From NCBI GenBank assembly GCA_000697055.1, contig JNDT01002364.1, positions 1-64,000 of the forward strand: a stretch of 64,000 nt of DNA, written 5' to 3'. The DNA is from Saksenaea vasiformis B4078. Lineage: Eukaryota > Mucoromycota > Mucoromycetes > Mucorales > Saksenaeaceae. Position 1 is the stretch's first letter, and the number at the start of each line of letters is the position of its first letter. The translations under genes were made by a program, and so were the position numbers. This document shows, in pieces, positions 24,001 through 34,503 of the stretch. The notes beneath the pieces are model-generated. The model searched no databases. It saw only the letters and a list, made by a program, of their open reading frames with translations, and was not told where the DNA came from.

Positions 24001-24294
24001 AGTTAAGAAGACATTGTTCATCTTCGCAAGTTTGATTTTCTCCTCAAGGAAAAGTCGCTGCGTGCCCTCACGACAGTTAAACAAGTAACGTTGTGCATCG
24101 GACTGCAAAACAATGCTCGGTACTCCTTCCGGGGAATACTGGCCTACGATCTGGAGATACGCTTTCATGCCGCTTCGTGTTGTCGTATAGAAACGCTGGT
24201 TTAGTACTAAGGAGAGGTGCAGCCGATGACAATTGGAGATCGGGCTTAGTTTCCGGGTAAAGTAGAGTGCTTGAGCCACTCCAAACCGGTACAT
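21074..24294 (-). CDS. tRNase Z, long form (tRNA 3'-end endonuclease, ELAC2/Trz1 type)
   Basis: Ten exons: 24294-23967, 23912-23810, 23757-23147, 23089-23001, 22950-22762, 22703-22217, 22152-21953, 21892-21579, 21516-21361, 21305-21074; 902 residues, as expected for the long form. The N-terminal half is the degenerate metallo-beta-lactamase domain (GVPSIVLQSDAQRYLFNCREG..). The C-terminal half carries the catalytic set: LGTGSAIPSTYRNVSG, SHLHADHHLG (His651, His653, Asp655, His656), YSGDTRP and HFSQRY. It removes 3' trailers from tRNA precursors in nucleus and mitochondria. The first ~40 residues (MYRFGVAQALYFTRK..RFYTTTRSG) look like a mitochondrial presequence, which fits dual targeting, with Met43 as a possible internal start. 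Confidence 0.94.
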
Positions 24295-25119
24295 GCAGTA
24301 AACGAGCAGCGTTTCTCCACTCGCAGAAGCAGTCCATTAAGAAAGGACTGCTTTCCTGTGAACTGACCTTCTTCGTTCACCATTTCTTTTCGCATCGTCC
24401 CCAAAAAAGGCAGTACATGCCAAGTAAATTCATCAGCTATCACATTGATGAACATGAGAAATTGGAACTCGACACTTGTAGAAAACGGTGGATAACAAAA
24501 GCCGAACGCATGTAATGGCAGAGATGCATCAGATAAGAGGACAGCAGTAGTAACAGGAGGATCGCTCGGGCAATTTCTTAGTCGTCATATACTGTTTATT
24601 GAAGCATCCTTTATGCTACTCTAAATAAATCTTGCGTCTCTGAAGAGTCAAAGTTTGCGCTAAAGAATAATTGAATAGGCGGTCGTTAGTACATCAAGTT
24701 TACATTAGAAGTTTAATCAACTTACATGAACTTGGTCTCTTCAGTGGACACAAATTCATTCGAGCAGCATAAAAAGTAATTCATGGTTAGTAAATGGAAT
24801 AATACTTGGATGTACTTTCGCTTAACCCCCGAAGGGTATGGTGGGGAGGGCACAAGGGCGTTGGAGCGGCCATGTTTGAACGGCCTATAGAGGACTTGAA
24901 GCGATGCAACGTCTGGCGATCTATTGCAGAACATGAGCGGTCCTGTGAGTGTGTGACAATATTTGCTTACTTGAGTGAAGGGCGTAAAGCACCAACACGG
25001 CCAAGACGGTTCGGGACAGCTAGTCGTGCAGCCTAAACGGCATACAAAAAATATGAGTGATCCTGGATATGTAACAAAAAGTTGACATCCGTACGGGGAT
25101 GTTTGTACCAACAAAGCCA

Positions 25120-25164
25120 AAGAAGAAGAAGAAGAAGAAGAAGAAGAAGAAGAAGAAGAAGAAG
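25120..25164. repeat. (AGA)n trinucleotide microsatellite
   Basis: About 14-15 AGA/GAA units in tandem, followed by a related GGAAAAAGAA duplication. No coding frame uses it convincingly. Confidence 0.95.
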
Positions 25165-25224
25165 GAAAAAGAAGGAAAAAGAAGTGCTCGCTTTAAATAT
25201 GCATCACTTTCTGTAATCTGAGAC

Positions 25225-25575
25225 ATTCTTTTGTGTGAGATAAAAGGAAACTATATCTTCAACTCATCTTTGCATGAGACGACGGAATCCTCTTTCTGAG
25301 ACACTGCTTGTATGAGTCAAAAGGACCCGACCATTGATTTATCCTTTGCATGACACGATAGGGACTTTACCACCAACCACGCTTTTCGCGTGATATAACA
25401 AACAGCGTACTTTTCACACACCCTTTGGCATGATGTAAAAGGACCCGATCACTGATTCACCCTTTACATGAGACAAAGGACCCTATCTTTAACACGTCCT
25501 TTACACTAGACAATGACACCCTGTTTCTGACGCACCTTTTCCATTAGATAATCGAAAGCTATCAATGACGCAAAC
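25225..25575. repeat. Degenerate ~38-bp minisatellite, about nine units
   Basis: A motif resembling CCTTTGCATGAGAC recurs at about 25228, 25268, 25306, 25342, 25380, 25421, 25459, 25496 and 25534, a spacing of 36-41 bp. Between the motifs a second partly conserved block (AAAGGACCCTATCTCTGA-like) is found. Units are clearly diverged from each other. No ORF runs through it. Confidence 0.8.
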
Positions 25576-27206
25576 GCAACGTGGAAGAGTATGACACGTA
25601 AATCATAGCATCGGATGAACGTAAAAACACGTACCTCAAAACGCAGACTTCATCTGCAAGTAACGCCGGATAATTTCGAATAGAGGCAAAATCATGGAAA
25701 AAATCCCGTATAAAAAAAAAAAAGAAAAAACTGCCAAACGAACATGAACAACGAATGCCACAGCTAAAAACTTAAAAACTTGAAGTAGGCTAAGATGGCC
25801 TAGTGCATGTGTAACCTACGGCTCCTAAGAGCTCCGGGCCGATTTGATATGTCCCCTCGAGATTTACTGTCACAAACGCGCACTTCCAGTTCCATGATTT
25901 ATCCAGGAGCTAATTGCTGAGATCTTTATTCAATATGACCAAAACACACTTTGCTGAAAACGCTAACTGGATGAAAATGCGAAGCGACAATCTGTCATTT
26001 TCTGATTCGAGAGATCAACCAGGCTTTTTACGAGAAAAGGACAGAATATAGTATCCTGCCGTCAAAGACCTATGTACATTAAGATGGCTGCACCACTTCG
26101 CTGGCACTGCCGCCACAATATTCAATGCGCTGTCGGATGCGAAATGTTTGTCAGATCTCTTTTAATGTACTGTTTTGAATCATTGGTGAAATGCGCCGGA
26201 ACTTGTCGGAATAGCTAAAAGATAGTATCTACAGATGCTCGGTACGTGTCAGCAGTGCCAATGAAAGAAAAGAATTGTGAAATGCTTTCCGAAGCTGTTT
26301 TCCGAATTTGTGTGTTGTGTAAAAAAAAAAAAAAAAAAAGGCATGGGTGATTCCCTGCAATTCACGTTTTTATCGCGTTGCACGCTGTTGGCTCATTGGG
26401 GGACTGCGGATATATCCTGATACTACAAAAGAAAAGGTGCAATCCTTTCTTTCACTATATGCAATACATAACGACATCCTTTAACCGCAATTTGAAAGAA
26501 GAGCAGTTGTTCAAACAAGCGGGAATTTTACACAAAACCTCTCTTCCGCGCTTTACGGATATTCGCAAACATATTTAGATTTGTACATTAGATGTTGGTC
26601 ACAGCTTGTTCCCACAGCTTCTCAAACAAGCTACGAAAGCATAAGGAGAGATCAGAGATCACATTAAATGCTACAAGGAGGATCGGTACAGTACGAATTT
26701 CAGCAGGTGCATATTACAGACCAAATGTTTGTTGTCGGGACGTGGGGAAATAAAGATATTGCCGTGGCTGGTTTTAAGGTTAAACAAAATAGACCAGCTA
26801 GTGTAGTTTGGTAATCATTGCATTCTGTGTTTTCTATTTGTTTGCGAGCCCACAAACATTACCCTTGTCCTTTTGTCACTGAATAGCGCTGTCAATCCCT
26901 CAGAGCACACTGGTTTACTGATTTGTGCGAAAATTGTCTGTAACGGATGACAGGCTGTGTGGCTAATTATTATTATTATTATTATTTTGTCTTTCATCAC
27001 ATGAGCATGCAAAAGACATCAGAGAATGATTCGATGAGCAAGCATGGAACCAACAGGGACGTGGATGCATCGGTGGTGTGATTTTGTTTTTCCTTTTTTG
27101 GACAGCTGTCACCCACCGAATTTTTCGAGGCCTTTGCGTTACCGGGGGCGAAGTTTGGTAATCATCCCACTCGAAAAAAATGGTGTGATGTAAATTCGCA
27201 GCATCT

Positions 27207-27213
27207 TATAAAA
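27207..27213 (+). promoter_or_regulatory. TATA box of the MLRQ-like gene
   Basis: TATAAAA lies 72-78 nt upstream of the ATG at 27285, a good distance for a core promoter with a short leader. Confidence 0.6.
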
Positions 27214-27284
27214 GGAGTAAAGTTGGACGGACCCTTGTCAATCATACAACACATTTCACAAACACATTACTACTCGGAAGAAAG

Positions 27285-27599
27285 ATGAGCGCTACCAGCA
27301 AGTTCATAAAGGCCTCCATGAAGCCTGAAATCGCACCCTTGTTTGTTATTCTCGGAGGTGCTTTGTCCTGGGCCGGATTTATGGGCTACCGCCAGATGCG
27401 ATCCCCTGAAGTTGCATGGTAAGGATAAGATAACGACCCCTACATTTTTTTTCGGCAGTAAACTGACTGAAACCTTTACCTTTCCAGGGATCACAAAAAC
27501 AACCCTCACCCATGGCAAGAAGTCAAGGAAGGTGAACAAGTTAAGCTGCTGGCGGTCAATCAGAAGTACAACCAACGTTGGGATCGTAGCAACTGGTAA
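27285..27599 (+). CDS. MLRQ/NDUFA4-like (B12D family) small mitochondrial protein
   Basis: Exons 27285-27418 and 27488-27599 encode 81 residues. A single hydrophobic segment (about residues 13-32, IAPLFVILGGALSWAGFMGY) is followed by a polar tail with RQMRSPEVAWDHKNNPHPW and ends in RWDRSNW. This size and the R-x-P-E-V-x-W/D..NP pattern fit the MLRQ subunit/B12D family, small single-pass inner-membrane proteins associated with complex I or cytochrome oxidase. The splice restores the Trp codon. A good TATA box precedes it. Confidence 0.75.
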
Positions 27600-28568
27600 T
27601 CCATGCAAATCTCGATCCGTTATCTTTTTATCCCCTTCTGAACCATCAACCTACCGCCAACATCCCGTTACAAATGATACATACTATACTTCCCAAAACA
27701 ACAACCGCTTTTGTATAATAGAATAAACAACCTAAACCAAACCAAACCAATATCTCTGCCATGAATGTGCACATATATTAGAAAATGATCCTTTGTAAGC
27801 ATGTTGAATGGCCACCGAAGATTTAGCTATATACTGGGGGACCCCCGGAAGCAATGTACACAGTTGTAGCCAAAATCAATTGGGCCATCCGCATGTTGGC
27901 ATACATCAAATGAAAAATTAATGAATAGCCAGGCTACCGCAAGCTGTACCAGGAAACTTCGATTTATTTACTGAGCGAATACAGAAGCTTCTCGTTCGCC
28001 TGGATTTAAAAATAAGTGTAGAAAAGTAAATTCCCGTAATTTCATATAGTTTTGCGTGGGTGGATGGCCGTATTAACGCTAACAGCAACAGTGCTCCAGG
28101 TACCCAGCCTTTCTCTTCTTAGCAGGTTTTTGGTATTCCCAAGCCTGAAGCAGATACCGGAACCCCAATGCCTCCATGACCCTCACTCTTGTGGTTAGTA
28201 GAGTACCAATAGCAGGAGCATCTCTCAATGAGAATTGTCGTCTCTGTATAAGTTCATACACCATTTATCGCAAGATTTCGCTGCAAAGCATGTTGTTTTG
28301 CAGATAGGAATTGATGAGAATTGACTGAGTGTGTTGCTGGTCAACTGTCGTGGTCCTCTGGTCTACAGGTAGGCCCATCTGACATTGGGGAACAATGCAG
28401 CAGCCAGTTATTTTTAAAACTGCGACATGATTTCCTATGCATCATTTTGACAGTAAAACCTTTAATGATAGGTTTGGAAAGTTTCCCTTATTGTCTCACA
28501 TGTGCATAATATAAAAGTTCCAAATGCAAAACCGAGGGAAAATACATCTCTTTCTTGTTCTTGCAAAT
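27600..28568. other. Intergenic region, no gene recognised
   Basis: Just under 1 kb. It includes a 3' UTR with A-rich stretches (near 27720-27750) and the promoter of the next gene. The minus ORF 28264-28079 is short and isolated; not called. Confidence 0.5.
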
Positions 28569-29204
28569 ATGTCTACTACGAGTTCCGAGAAAAAGATTGA
28601 AGATTTGTACAAATTGATTGAAGGAATCAAGGTGTGCATGATGACAACCCGGTGCGCAGAGACCGGGAGACTTGTGAGTCGCGCAATGACTCCTCATACG
28701 GTAAATAGGAATAGACATCAAAAGACTTTCGTCGTAATTCGTTACTAGCCTACGCCTACCACACCAGCAGATCTTTGGTTCTTTGCAAACAATACCACAC
28801 ACAAATTTGAAGAGCTAAAAACAGACCCGAACGTCAACTTGTCATTTTACAAGACATCGTCGGGAGAGTGGGTTAGTATCAGTGGCACAGGCGAAATCAT
28901 AAACGACCGTGTCAAGATCCGAGAGTTATACACGGATGCTATCAAGCCGTGGTTCCCTGACTTGGGAGATGGCACACAGAACGGTGGACCCGACGATCCA
29001 CGTATCGCCCTTATCTTTGTGAAAGCCATCACAGTCCATTATACGATGAAAGGCGAGAGTGGCCCTATCGAATTGTGGCATCATGCCAAAGGAGTGTTAA
29101 CAGGTGAGCCACCTCACCATAAAATGAGCGAGAGAAACGTTGAAGCAGATGAACTTCAAAATGCCCGACGATTGTCAGGCATGGATACTTCCGTTGTGGA
29201 ATAA
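28569..29204 (+). CDS. Pyridoxamine-phosphate-oxidase-like protein (Bli-3/general stress protein 26 type)
   Basis: Exons 28569-28700 and 28749-29204 encode 195 residues. The layout MTTRCAETGRLVSRAM, then DLWFFANNTTHKFEEL, then NVNLSFYKTSSGEWVSISGTGEI, then a PWFPDL..DPRIALIFVK block is that of the small split-barrel flavin-binding family related to pyridoxamine 5'-phosphate oxidase (fungal Bli-3-like proteins). These are cytosolic FMN- or heme-type binding proteins with poorly known reactions, often stress- or light-induced. A light or stress role here is inference from the family name only. Confidence 0.85.
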
Positions 29205-30243
29205 ATTGTTTTATTGCCCATTTTCTTTTTGTAAAAAAAAAAAAGCCGAAGTTGACTTTTTGTCATGTGGTGGAAAACCATTCAGAATGATTGCATAGAA
29301 AACGTTAAGTTTGGCCGCCATATGGAAAGGTGTGATTCAGATTACATGAGGGAACAAACAGTTTGATCAAGCAGTGACGTACCTAATCCTTGTGCCTTTT
29401 TGTATTATGGGAACCTAATCACAAGTTGGCTAAGGCTCCCTCCAGCGGAAGGCAGGTGTAAGATATTTTTGGTGTCCTTTATGCCATCCTAAATGAAGAG
29501 AAGGAATTGATAACCAAGGACCTATGTTCGTAACGTCATTTTCTTTCTCATTGGCGGAGGTCGCTTGATGGAGAATGAAGACGTCTTTTACTTCCTATGT
29601 TAAATTTCCTGAGTTGATTGATTTGCTTGCCAGAAATTTCGCTCACAAAATAAGCAGTAGCAGCTATGGTGCGGACGTCCCCGGTGGTGTGTTCTATAGC
29701 CAAAAGATCCTGTATGCAGGTCCTACGAGCATCGATTGCCGGGCAGCTGTGATGAGTATCATCAGACAGCGAGGAACTACAATAAAGTAAAGGTTATAGC
29801 CTATAGAAGCTACTGATCCATGTTTGTTACAGTGATGGTCTTTTTTTTGCGTGTCGAACAGTTCGGACATTAACAGTTGTCATATGGAGCCACATTTTCG
29901 CGTTCATTTTTATCACCTCAGGCTCGAGTAGCTTTAGCTTTCATTGGCCGACACGACCATTTCTTTTTTTAGCTGTTCGTGCCTTGGGACCAGTCGGTAT
30001 CAACACGTCATTTGGTAGCTAGTCAATCAAAGACATACAGACGCTATAAATTACATCATATGATAAGTATGCTTTGGTTGTTTATGCCATTCTGTTAAGA
30101 GACTGAATCCATTCTGACTTAATCTGACTTTCAAAGTTTTGTAACTTTTTGGCCCAGGAAAGCCCAGTTAAAAAAAGAGCGTTGCTTTTACTTTTTCCTC
30201 TTTCACTCCCCTACTCTGTCGAATCGTTTAAATCTTCATTGGC
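29205..30243. other. Intergenic region, no gene recognised
   Basis: About 1 kb. A 71-codon plus-strand ORF at 29575-29790 has no recognisable motif and no splice partner. The final ~70 bp is pyrimidine-rich leader of the lyase gene. Confidence 0.45.
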
Positions 30244-31938
30244 ATGAATCTACTTTCAGGAGTTCTCCATGTTGCCAGACCTGCATTACATACAGGGAAG
30301 AGTTTAAGCTATTTGCGGCTGGGTGTGAGCGGCCGTCGTGTTACCGTTTCCTCATTGGCGGTGAATGGTCTGTGGCGAACGATAACGACCACTGCGAACA
30401 ATAGCAACATAAACAAAGACGTGCGTTCGAGACGCGCTTTGTTTTACGGTAAACAAAAATAATACAATATGCGAAAAAAAAAAAAAAAACGGTTGGTCCT
30501 CATGGTCGTGATTGCAAGTGCCTGGAAGTGACGAACGTAAAATCCACAAGTCAATCTCCGTGGGCGCAGACTGTATTGTCTACGATCTGGAAGATAGTGT
30601 TTCCCTCAACAAAAAAGGGACTGCCCGCCATATGATTATCGACGCATTGGAGGTAATGCATTCAGATAAACGGGATAAAGGGGAATGATATAACCGATTT
30701 TGAACGCCGCTTCATTAGGCATCCGAGCATGGAAAAGCAGAGAAGGCCGTACGAATCAATGCAGTGGGTTCAGGTAAATGGTGTTTTTCTTTTTTCTCTA
30801 TCAACGTCGAATTAAATTGTTGTGTCCTAGGTCATGAACTGGACGATCTAAATGTCATTGTAAGTTTTTATCTATCTTCTGATGAATTTGGCATAAACAA
30901 AGGGAAAAAAAAACCGGGAATAGCTTCATTCAAAACGTCTTCAAGCAATTGTCATACCCAAAGTTCAAAGTGCAAAGGATATACAATTTGTCAGTCGTAT
31001 GATTGACTCCGTGGCAGTGGAAACACAGTAAGTGTGGTTCATTTCAAACAAAAGACGAGTGAGTCACCTTTATTTTTTATAGACGTGATCGTATTCGATT
31101 GATTGCCTCGGTTGAAAGTGCACTTGGCATTATGAATATTAAAGAAATTGCGACATCTGATTCTCGATTAGATGCTTTGATTGTTAAGTGAATGAAGGAT
31201 AAACAAATGGAGAGAGATGCTGACGCTCTATCTATCAGTTCGCAGCGGAAGATTATTGCGCCGATTTAGGTGAGTTTTGTGTGATGCAGATGATGTCAAA
31301 GAAAAAAAAAGTACTAATATGGTGATTAGGACTTATTCGCACTGGCACGCGCAAAGAAATGCTATTTGCACGGCAAATGATTGTCAATGCTGCAGCAGCT
31401 TATGGACTTCAAGCCATTGATTTGGTAAGTAGAAAGAAAGAAAGAAAGAAAAAAGCCATCAAGAGAATAATCATTGAACATTATTATGTGTAATGTCAGG
31501 TCTGCGTTGATTTCCAAAATGAGCAGGTGCTTATTGAAGAATGCAGAGAAGGTCGAGAGTTCGGATTTGCTGGCAAGCAAGCAATTCATCCTTCTCAGAT
31601 TGATATTATCCAACAGACATTCCTTCCTGATCCTACAGGTAAAGTAACAGTTAAACGTTTTCATCATTCTGACAGTTTCCATTTTATATAGATGTTGAAA
31701 GAGCAGTTCGTATTGTGGATGGGTTTGAACATTATGCTCAGAAAGGAGTTGGTGCGTTCAATCTTGATGGCAAAATGTATGTATGATATTCTATTTGAGG
31801 ATAGATGGATCTCAACCTTAATTTAGGATTGACATGCCCGTGGTGAAATGGGCACAGAAGATTGTCAGCAAAGCCAAGGCGGGAGGGATGTCAATACCAA
31901 AAGTAGAAACTAAGGAGACAGAACAGAAGACAAAATAA
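30244..31938 (+). CDS. CLYBL-like HpcH/HpaI-family lyase (citramalyl-CoA lyase type), mitochondrial
   Basis: Eleven exons: 30244-30448, 30519-30652, 30719-30773, 30831-30859, 30924-31027, 31083-31182, 31239-31269, 31330-31424, 31500-31638, 31692-31776, 31827-31938; 362 residues. Family blocks: RRALFYVPGSDERKI, DCIVYDLEDSV (metal-binding Glu/Asp region), AIVIPKVQSAKDI, LIASVESALGIMN (catalytic-site Glu), IFAAEDYCADLG and GKQAIHPSQI. This agrees with citrate-lyase-beta-like enzymes that cleave citramalyl-CoA or related beta-hydroxyacyl-CoA in mitochondria. The first ~60 residues are Arg/Ser/Thr-rich with no acidic residues, as in a mitochondrial presequence. Two exons are only 29 and 31 nt. Substrate choice is inferred from the family. 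Confidence 0.9.
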
Positions 31939-32127
31939 ATGATTTTTTTTTGTCTGTGTTGATAACAGAAATCAATATTTATCAAAAGGAATCTTTAAAG
32001 CAACGACTGAGTTCCTGATCCGTTGCTGTTTTTTTTTTTTTTTTCCTTTTTCCTTCTTTCATGCGTGACCAACCCCCTCATCAATCCGCAAAAAGAAAAA
32101 AAAAAGCTGTCGTTTAAAAGATGCAGC

Positions 32128-32134
32128 TATAAAT
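32128..32134 (+). promoter_or_regulatory. TATA box of the LEA2-type gene
   Basis: TATAAAT sits 44-50 nt upstream of the ATG at 32178, in otherwise A-rich DNA. Confidence 0.5.
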
Positions 32135-32177
32135 ATGCACCATCATTTCGGGTAACGGCATATCTTTTTCTGTATCC

Positions 32178-33131
32178 ATGAAAACCGAAATCACATCACC
32201 TTATCAATATCAAACGACAAGTCAACACACTTTTGGTGGTGATGAATATACTTACTTTGCTATGAGTGCATCACCGCAACCTTCATCAACAGGTTTTTAT
32301 CAAAGTGTGTGTTCAAAAGTAACATTGAAGTAACATCTATTTTAACATAGAAGAAGAGTTGGTATTCAAACGTACTAAACCATGCACCCATTATCTATGT
32401 TGCATGTGTTTTCCTATATGGGCACGATGGTTCACTTGCTCTCTTTTACTTATTATCCTTGCCCTTATAATTACAGCAAGTGTTCTGGCTGCCATGTTCA
32501 AACATCCGCGAGTTACTTTTAATGGCGTAGTTGATGATCCAAATGGGTTACCTCGTTTCCAAAAAAGTGGAAGAAATGCCATGGCATTTGATATCCATAT
32601 GGGTCTTCGATTCAGTGTATTAAATCCTAATATTGAACAGTTGTCGTTTGAGACCATCCATGTCAAGGTAATGCTGCTCCTTTTTTTCTTCTGGTTGACA
32701 ACTAATTGATTGAAAATAATCAAGGCCTATTATCCTGGTCTAAAACAACAAATGGGTGGTGGACAACTCGAGCATTTGCATCTTGATTCTTATGATACAA
32801 CAAACTTCACTTTTCCTTTTCATATCAAATATGATCCATCGATTGATCCAGAACATGTCATGCTATTGGATATCATTAACAAATGTGGATTTTCAGGAGG
32901 ACAGCCACAAGATTTGGTGATGAATTATGATATGATACCCAGAATTCGAATACTCGGGATCGCCATTTCACCTACCTTTTCCCGAACAGTCAAATTTCCG
33001 TGCCCAATACCTGTTCGTAATCTATTTATTTGTTTTTGGATACTGACTCACGTTCTATTTAGGATAATGAATTAGCATTACCAGCCGACTTGCATTTAGT
33101 TACAGCGCAACAGCAGCATAAATGGATATAA
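32178..33131 (+). CDS. Single-pass membrane protein with LEA2-like extracellular domain
   Basis: Exons 32178-32304, 32351-32667, 32725-33012, 33063-33131; 266 residues. A short Tyr/Ser/Gln-rich cytosolic N-terminus and a Cys-containing basic stretch (CTHYLCCMCFPIWARWF) precede one strong transmembrane helix (about residues 62-85). The rest is a beta-rich domain with the pattern MAFDIHMGLRFSVLNPNIEQLSFETIHVKAYYPG, typical of LEA type-2/NDR1-HIN1-like proteins (PF03168), which are common as orphans in fungi. Function unknown; plasma or vacuolar membrane location is inferred. The last donor (GTTCGT) is weak but the only one that keeps frame to the stop. Confidence 0.7.
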
Positions 33132-33404
33132 AGGAACAAAACGGGGAATAAATTCAAAAATAAATACAAAATGTTGGAGAGAGAGGTATTCAATTAAGTT
33201 ACGAGTGGCTTTATTGATTGGTTTCCGTTCCAGGAAAGCAATCGCAACATAATCCACCCACCTACCTATCCTCTGTTCGTCGGACTTTCCCACTGTACAC
33301 CAACATTTAGCCGCAACGCGTCCCCACGCACAAACTCTCTTTTCTGTTTCTCTTTTTTTTTTTCTTCTTCTTCTTCAGACTTCTCTTCTTTCTTTTTATT
33401 CACC

Positions 33405-34176
33405 ATGAGTCCAACACACTTGACCGAAGACTGTATCTTCTGTAAAATTATTCGGTAAGCTAAACTAACCGCGCACTTCAGTAACTCATTGTCATTCTAG
33501 CGGCGAGATTCCTTCTCACAAGATTGCCGAAACCGAGAAGAGGTAACGAGAAAGAGTAAAAAAAAAAAAAGCACGTCATAACCAACAAAAATGATGCAGC
33601 TATGCTTTCCTTGATATCAACCCTTTGAGTGAAGGACACGCTGTAAGTCAATTTTTTTTCTTTTATGCAAAGCAACTGGCGTTCACTAAAAAGCCTCTTT
33701 TTATTTTGTTACACCTAGCTCGTGATCCCTAAATGTGAGTATTCGCAACATTTTTAAGAGGAATTGTCACTCATCGTATCATTATTAGACCACGCTCAAT
33801 TCTTCCATGAAGTTCCGGAAGATTACTTGGCTGATATCCTGCCCCTGGCTAAGAAGGTCGCTGTTGCCAGTGGATTAGACCAATACAATTTGTTGCAGGT
33901 AAATTCAGCTTATCCCCAGTTTCACAGCAAGGACTAAAAAAGTGAACGGTACTCTATAGAATAATGGACCTATGGCTCATCAGGTAAAAGCGAAAAAAAG
34001 TAAGAAAAGCAAGGAAGAATAACCCTGTGAATACACTCTAGGTGGTGCCCCATGTTCATTTCCATATCATCCCCAAGCCTGAACCTGAACAAGGTTTGAA
34101 GATTGGATGGCCTCAACAAAAGACCGATCATGACAAGCTCAAAGGCGTTTTGACCCGTATTCATGAGAAATTGTAA
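33405..34176 (+). CDS. HIT-family nucleotide hydrolase (HINT/Hnt1 type)
   Basis: Seven exons: 33405-33454, 33501-33542, 33600-33642, 33719-33734, 33789-33898, 33960-33983, 34042-34176; 139 residues. It starts with the DCIFCKIIRGEIP block and contains SYAFLDINPLSEGHALVIPK and the histidine triad HVHFHIIP (catalytic His in the middle). The family hydrolyses adenosine 5'-phosphoramidates such as AMP-lysine. Exon 4 is only 16 nt and exon 6 only 24 nt, yet both restore perfectly conserved protein, so the model is firm. Confidence 0.93.
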
Positions 34177-34420
34177 GATAGTTTGATGGTGTAAACAAAA
34201 AGAAAAAAAAAGTTGTAAGAGTAAAGACGTAAAAAAAGTTGTTGATGGTTCAAGGGAAAAAAAAAGGTGATCGTTTTTTCATATGAACAAGGAGTTTACT
34301 GTTTCATTTCGGAACTCACACAACAATCCTTCAAATGTGCCAAAGACAAATGCTACACGTGTACGAAGCGTACCGTATTTTCGCATTGCCAGTTTTGTTC
34401 ATCCCTTGTTTACAACTTGT

Positions 34421-34427
34421 TATAAAG
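34421..34427 (+). promoter_or_regulatory. Possible TATA box of the TMEM62-like gene
   Basis: TATAAAG lies 77-83 nt upstream of the ATG at 34504. Confidence 0.4.
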
Positions 34428-34503
34428 TCAAGCAGTAAAAAAAAGAAAAAAGACCAACTTTGTTTTCTTTTGTCTTTTCTTCTCTTCTTTTATTATTAAC
34501 TTT

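Larger units (their letters stand above)
24295..27284. other. Gene-poor 3-kb region with simple and tandem repeats
   Basis: No exon chain with conserved motifs could be built on either strand; the ORFs here are short and compositionally odd. It contains a GAA run, a 38-bp minisatellite, a poly-A tract at about 26321-26338 and an ATT run at about 26964-26985. It separates two divergent genes, so the ends must contain promoters. The rest may be decayed mobile DNA. Confidence 0.5.

Noticed and set aside
25179..25205. U6-snRNA-like start (GTGCTCGCTT)
   Set aside because: Only the first ten bases resemble U6; the conserved ACAGAGA box and remaining stem do not follow.
25225..25575. CRISPR array
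   Set aside because: Repeat units are diverged from one another, no constant repeat with unique spacers is present, and the genome is eukaryotic.
25785..25870. tRNA-like stretch
   Set aside because: No TTCRANY T-loop or paired acceptor ends could be fitted; G/C-rich patches alone are not enough.
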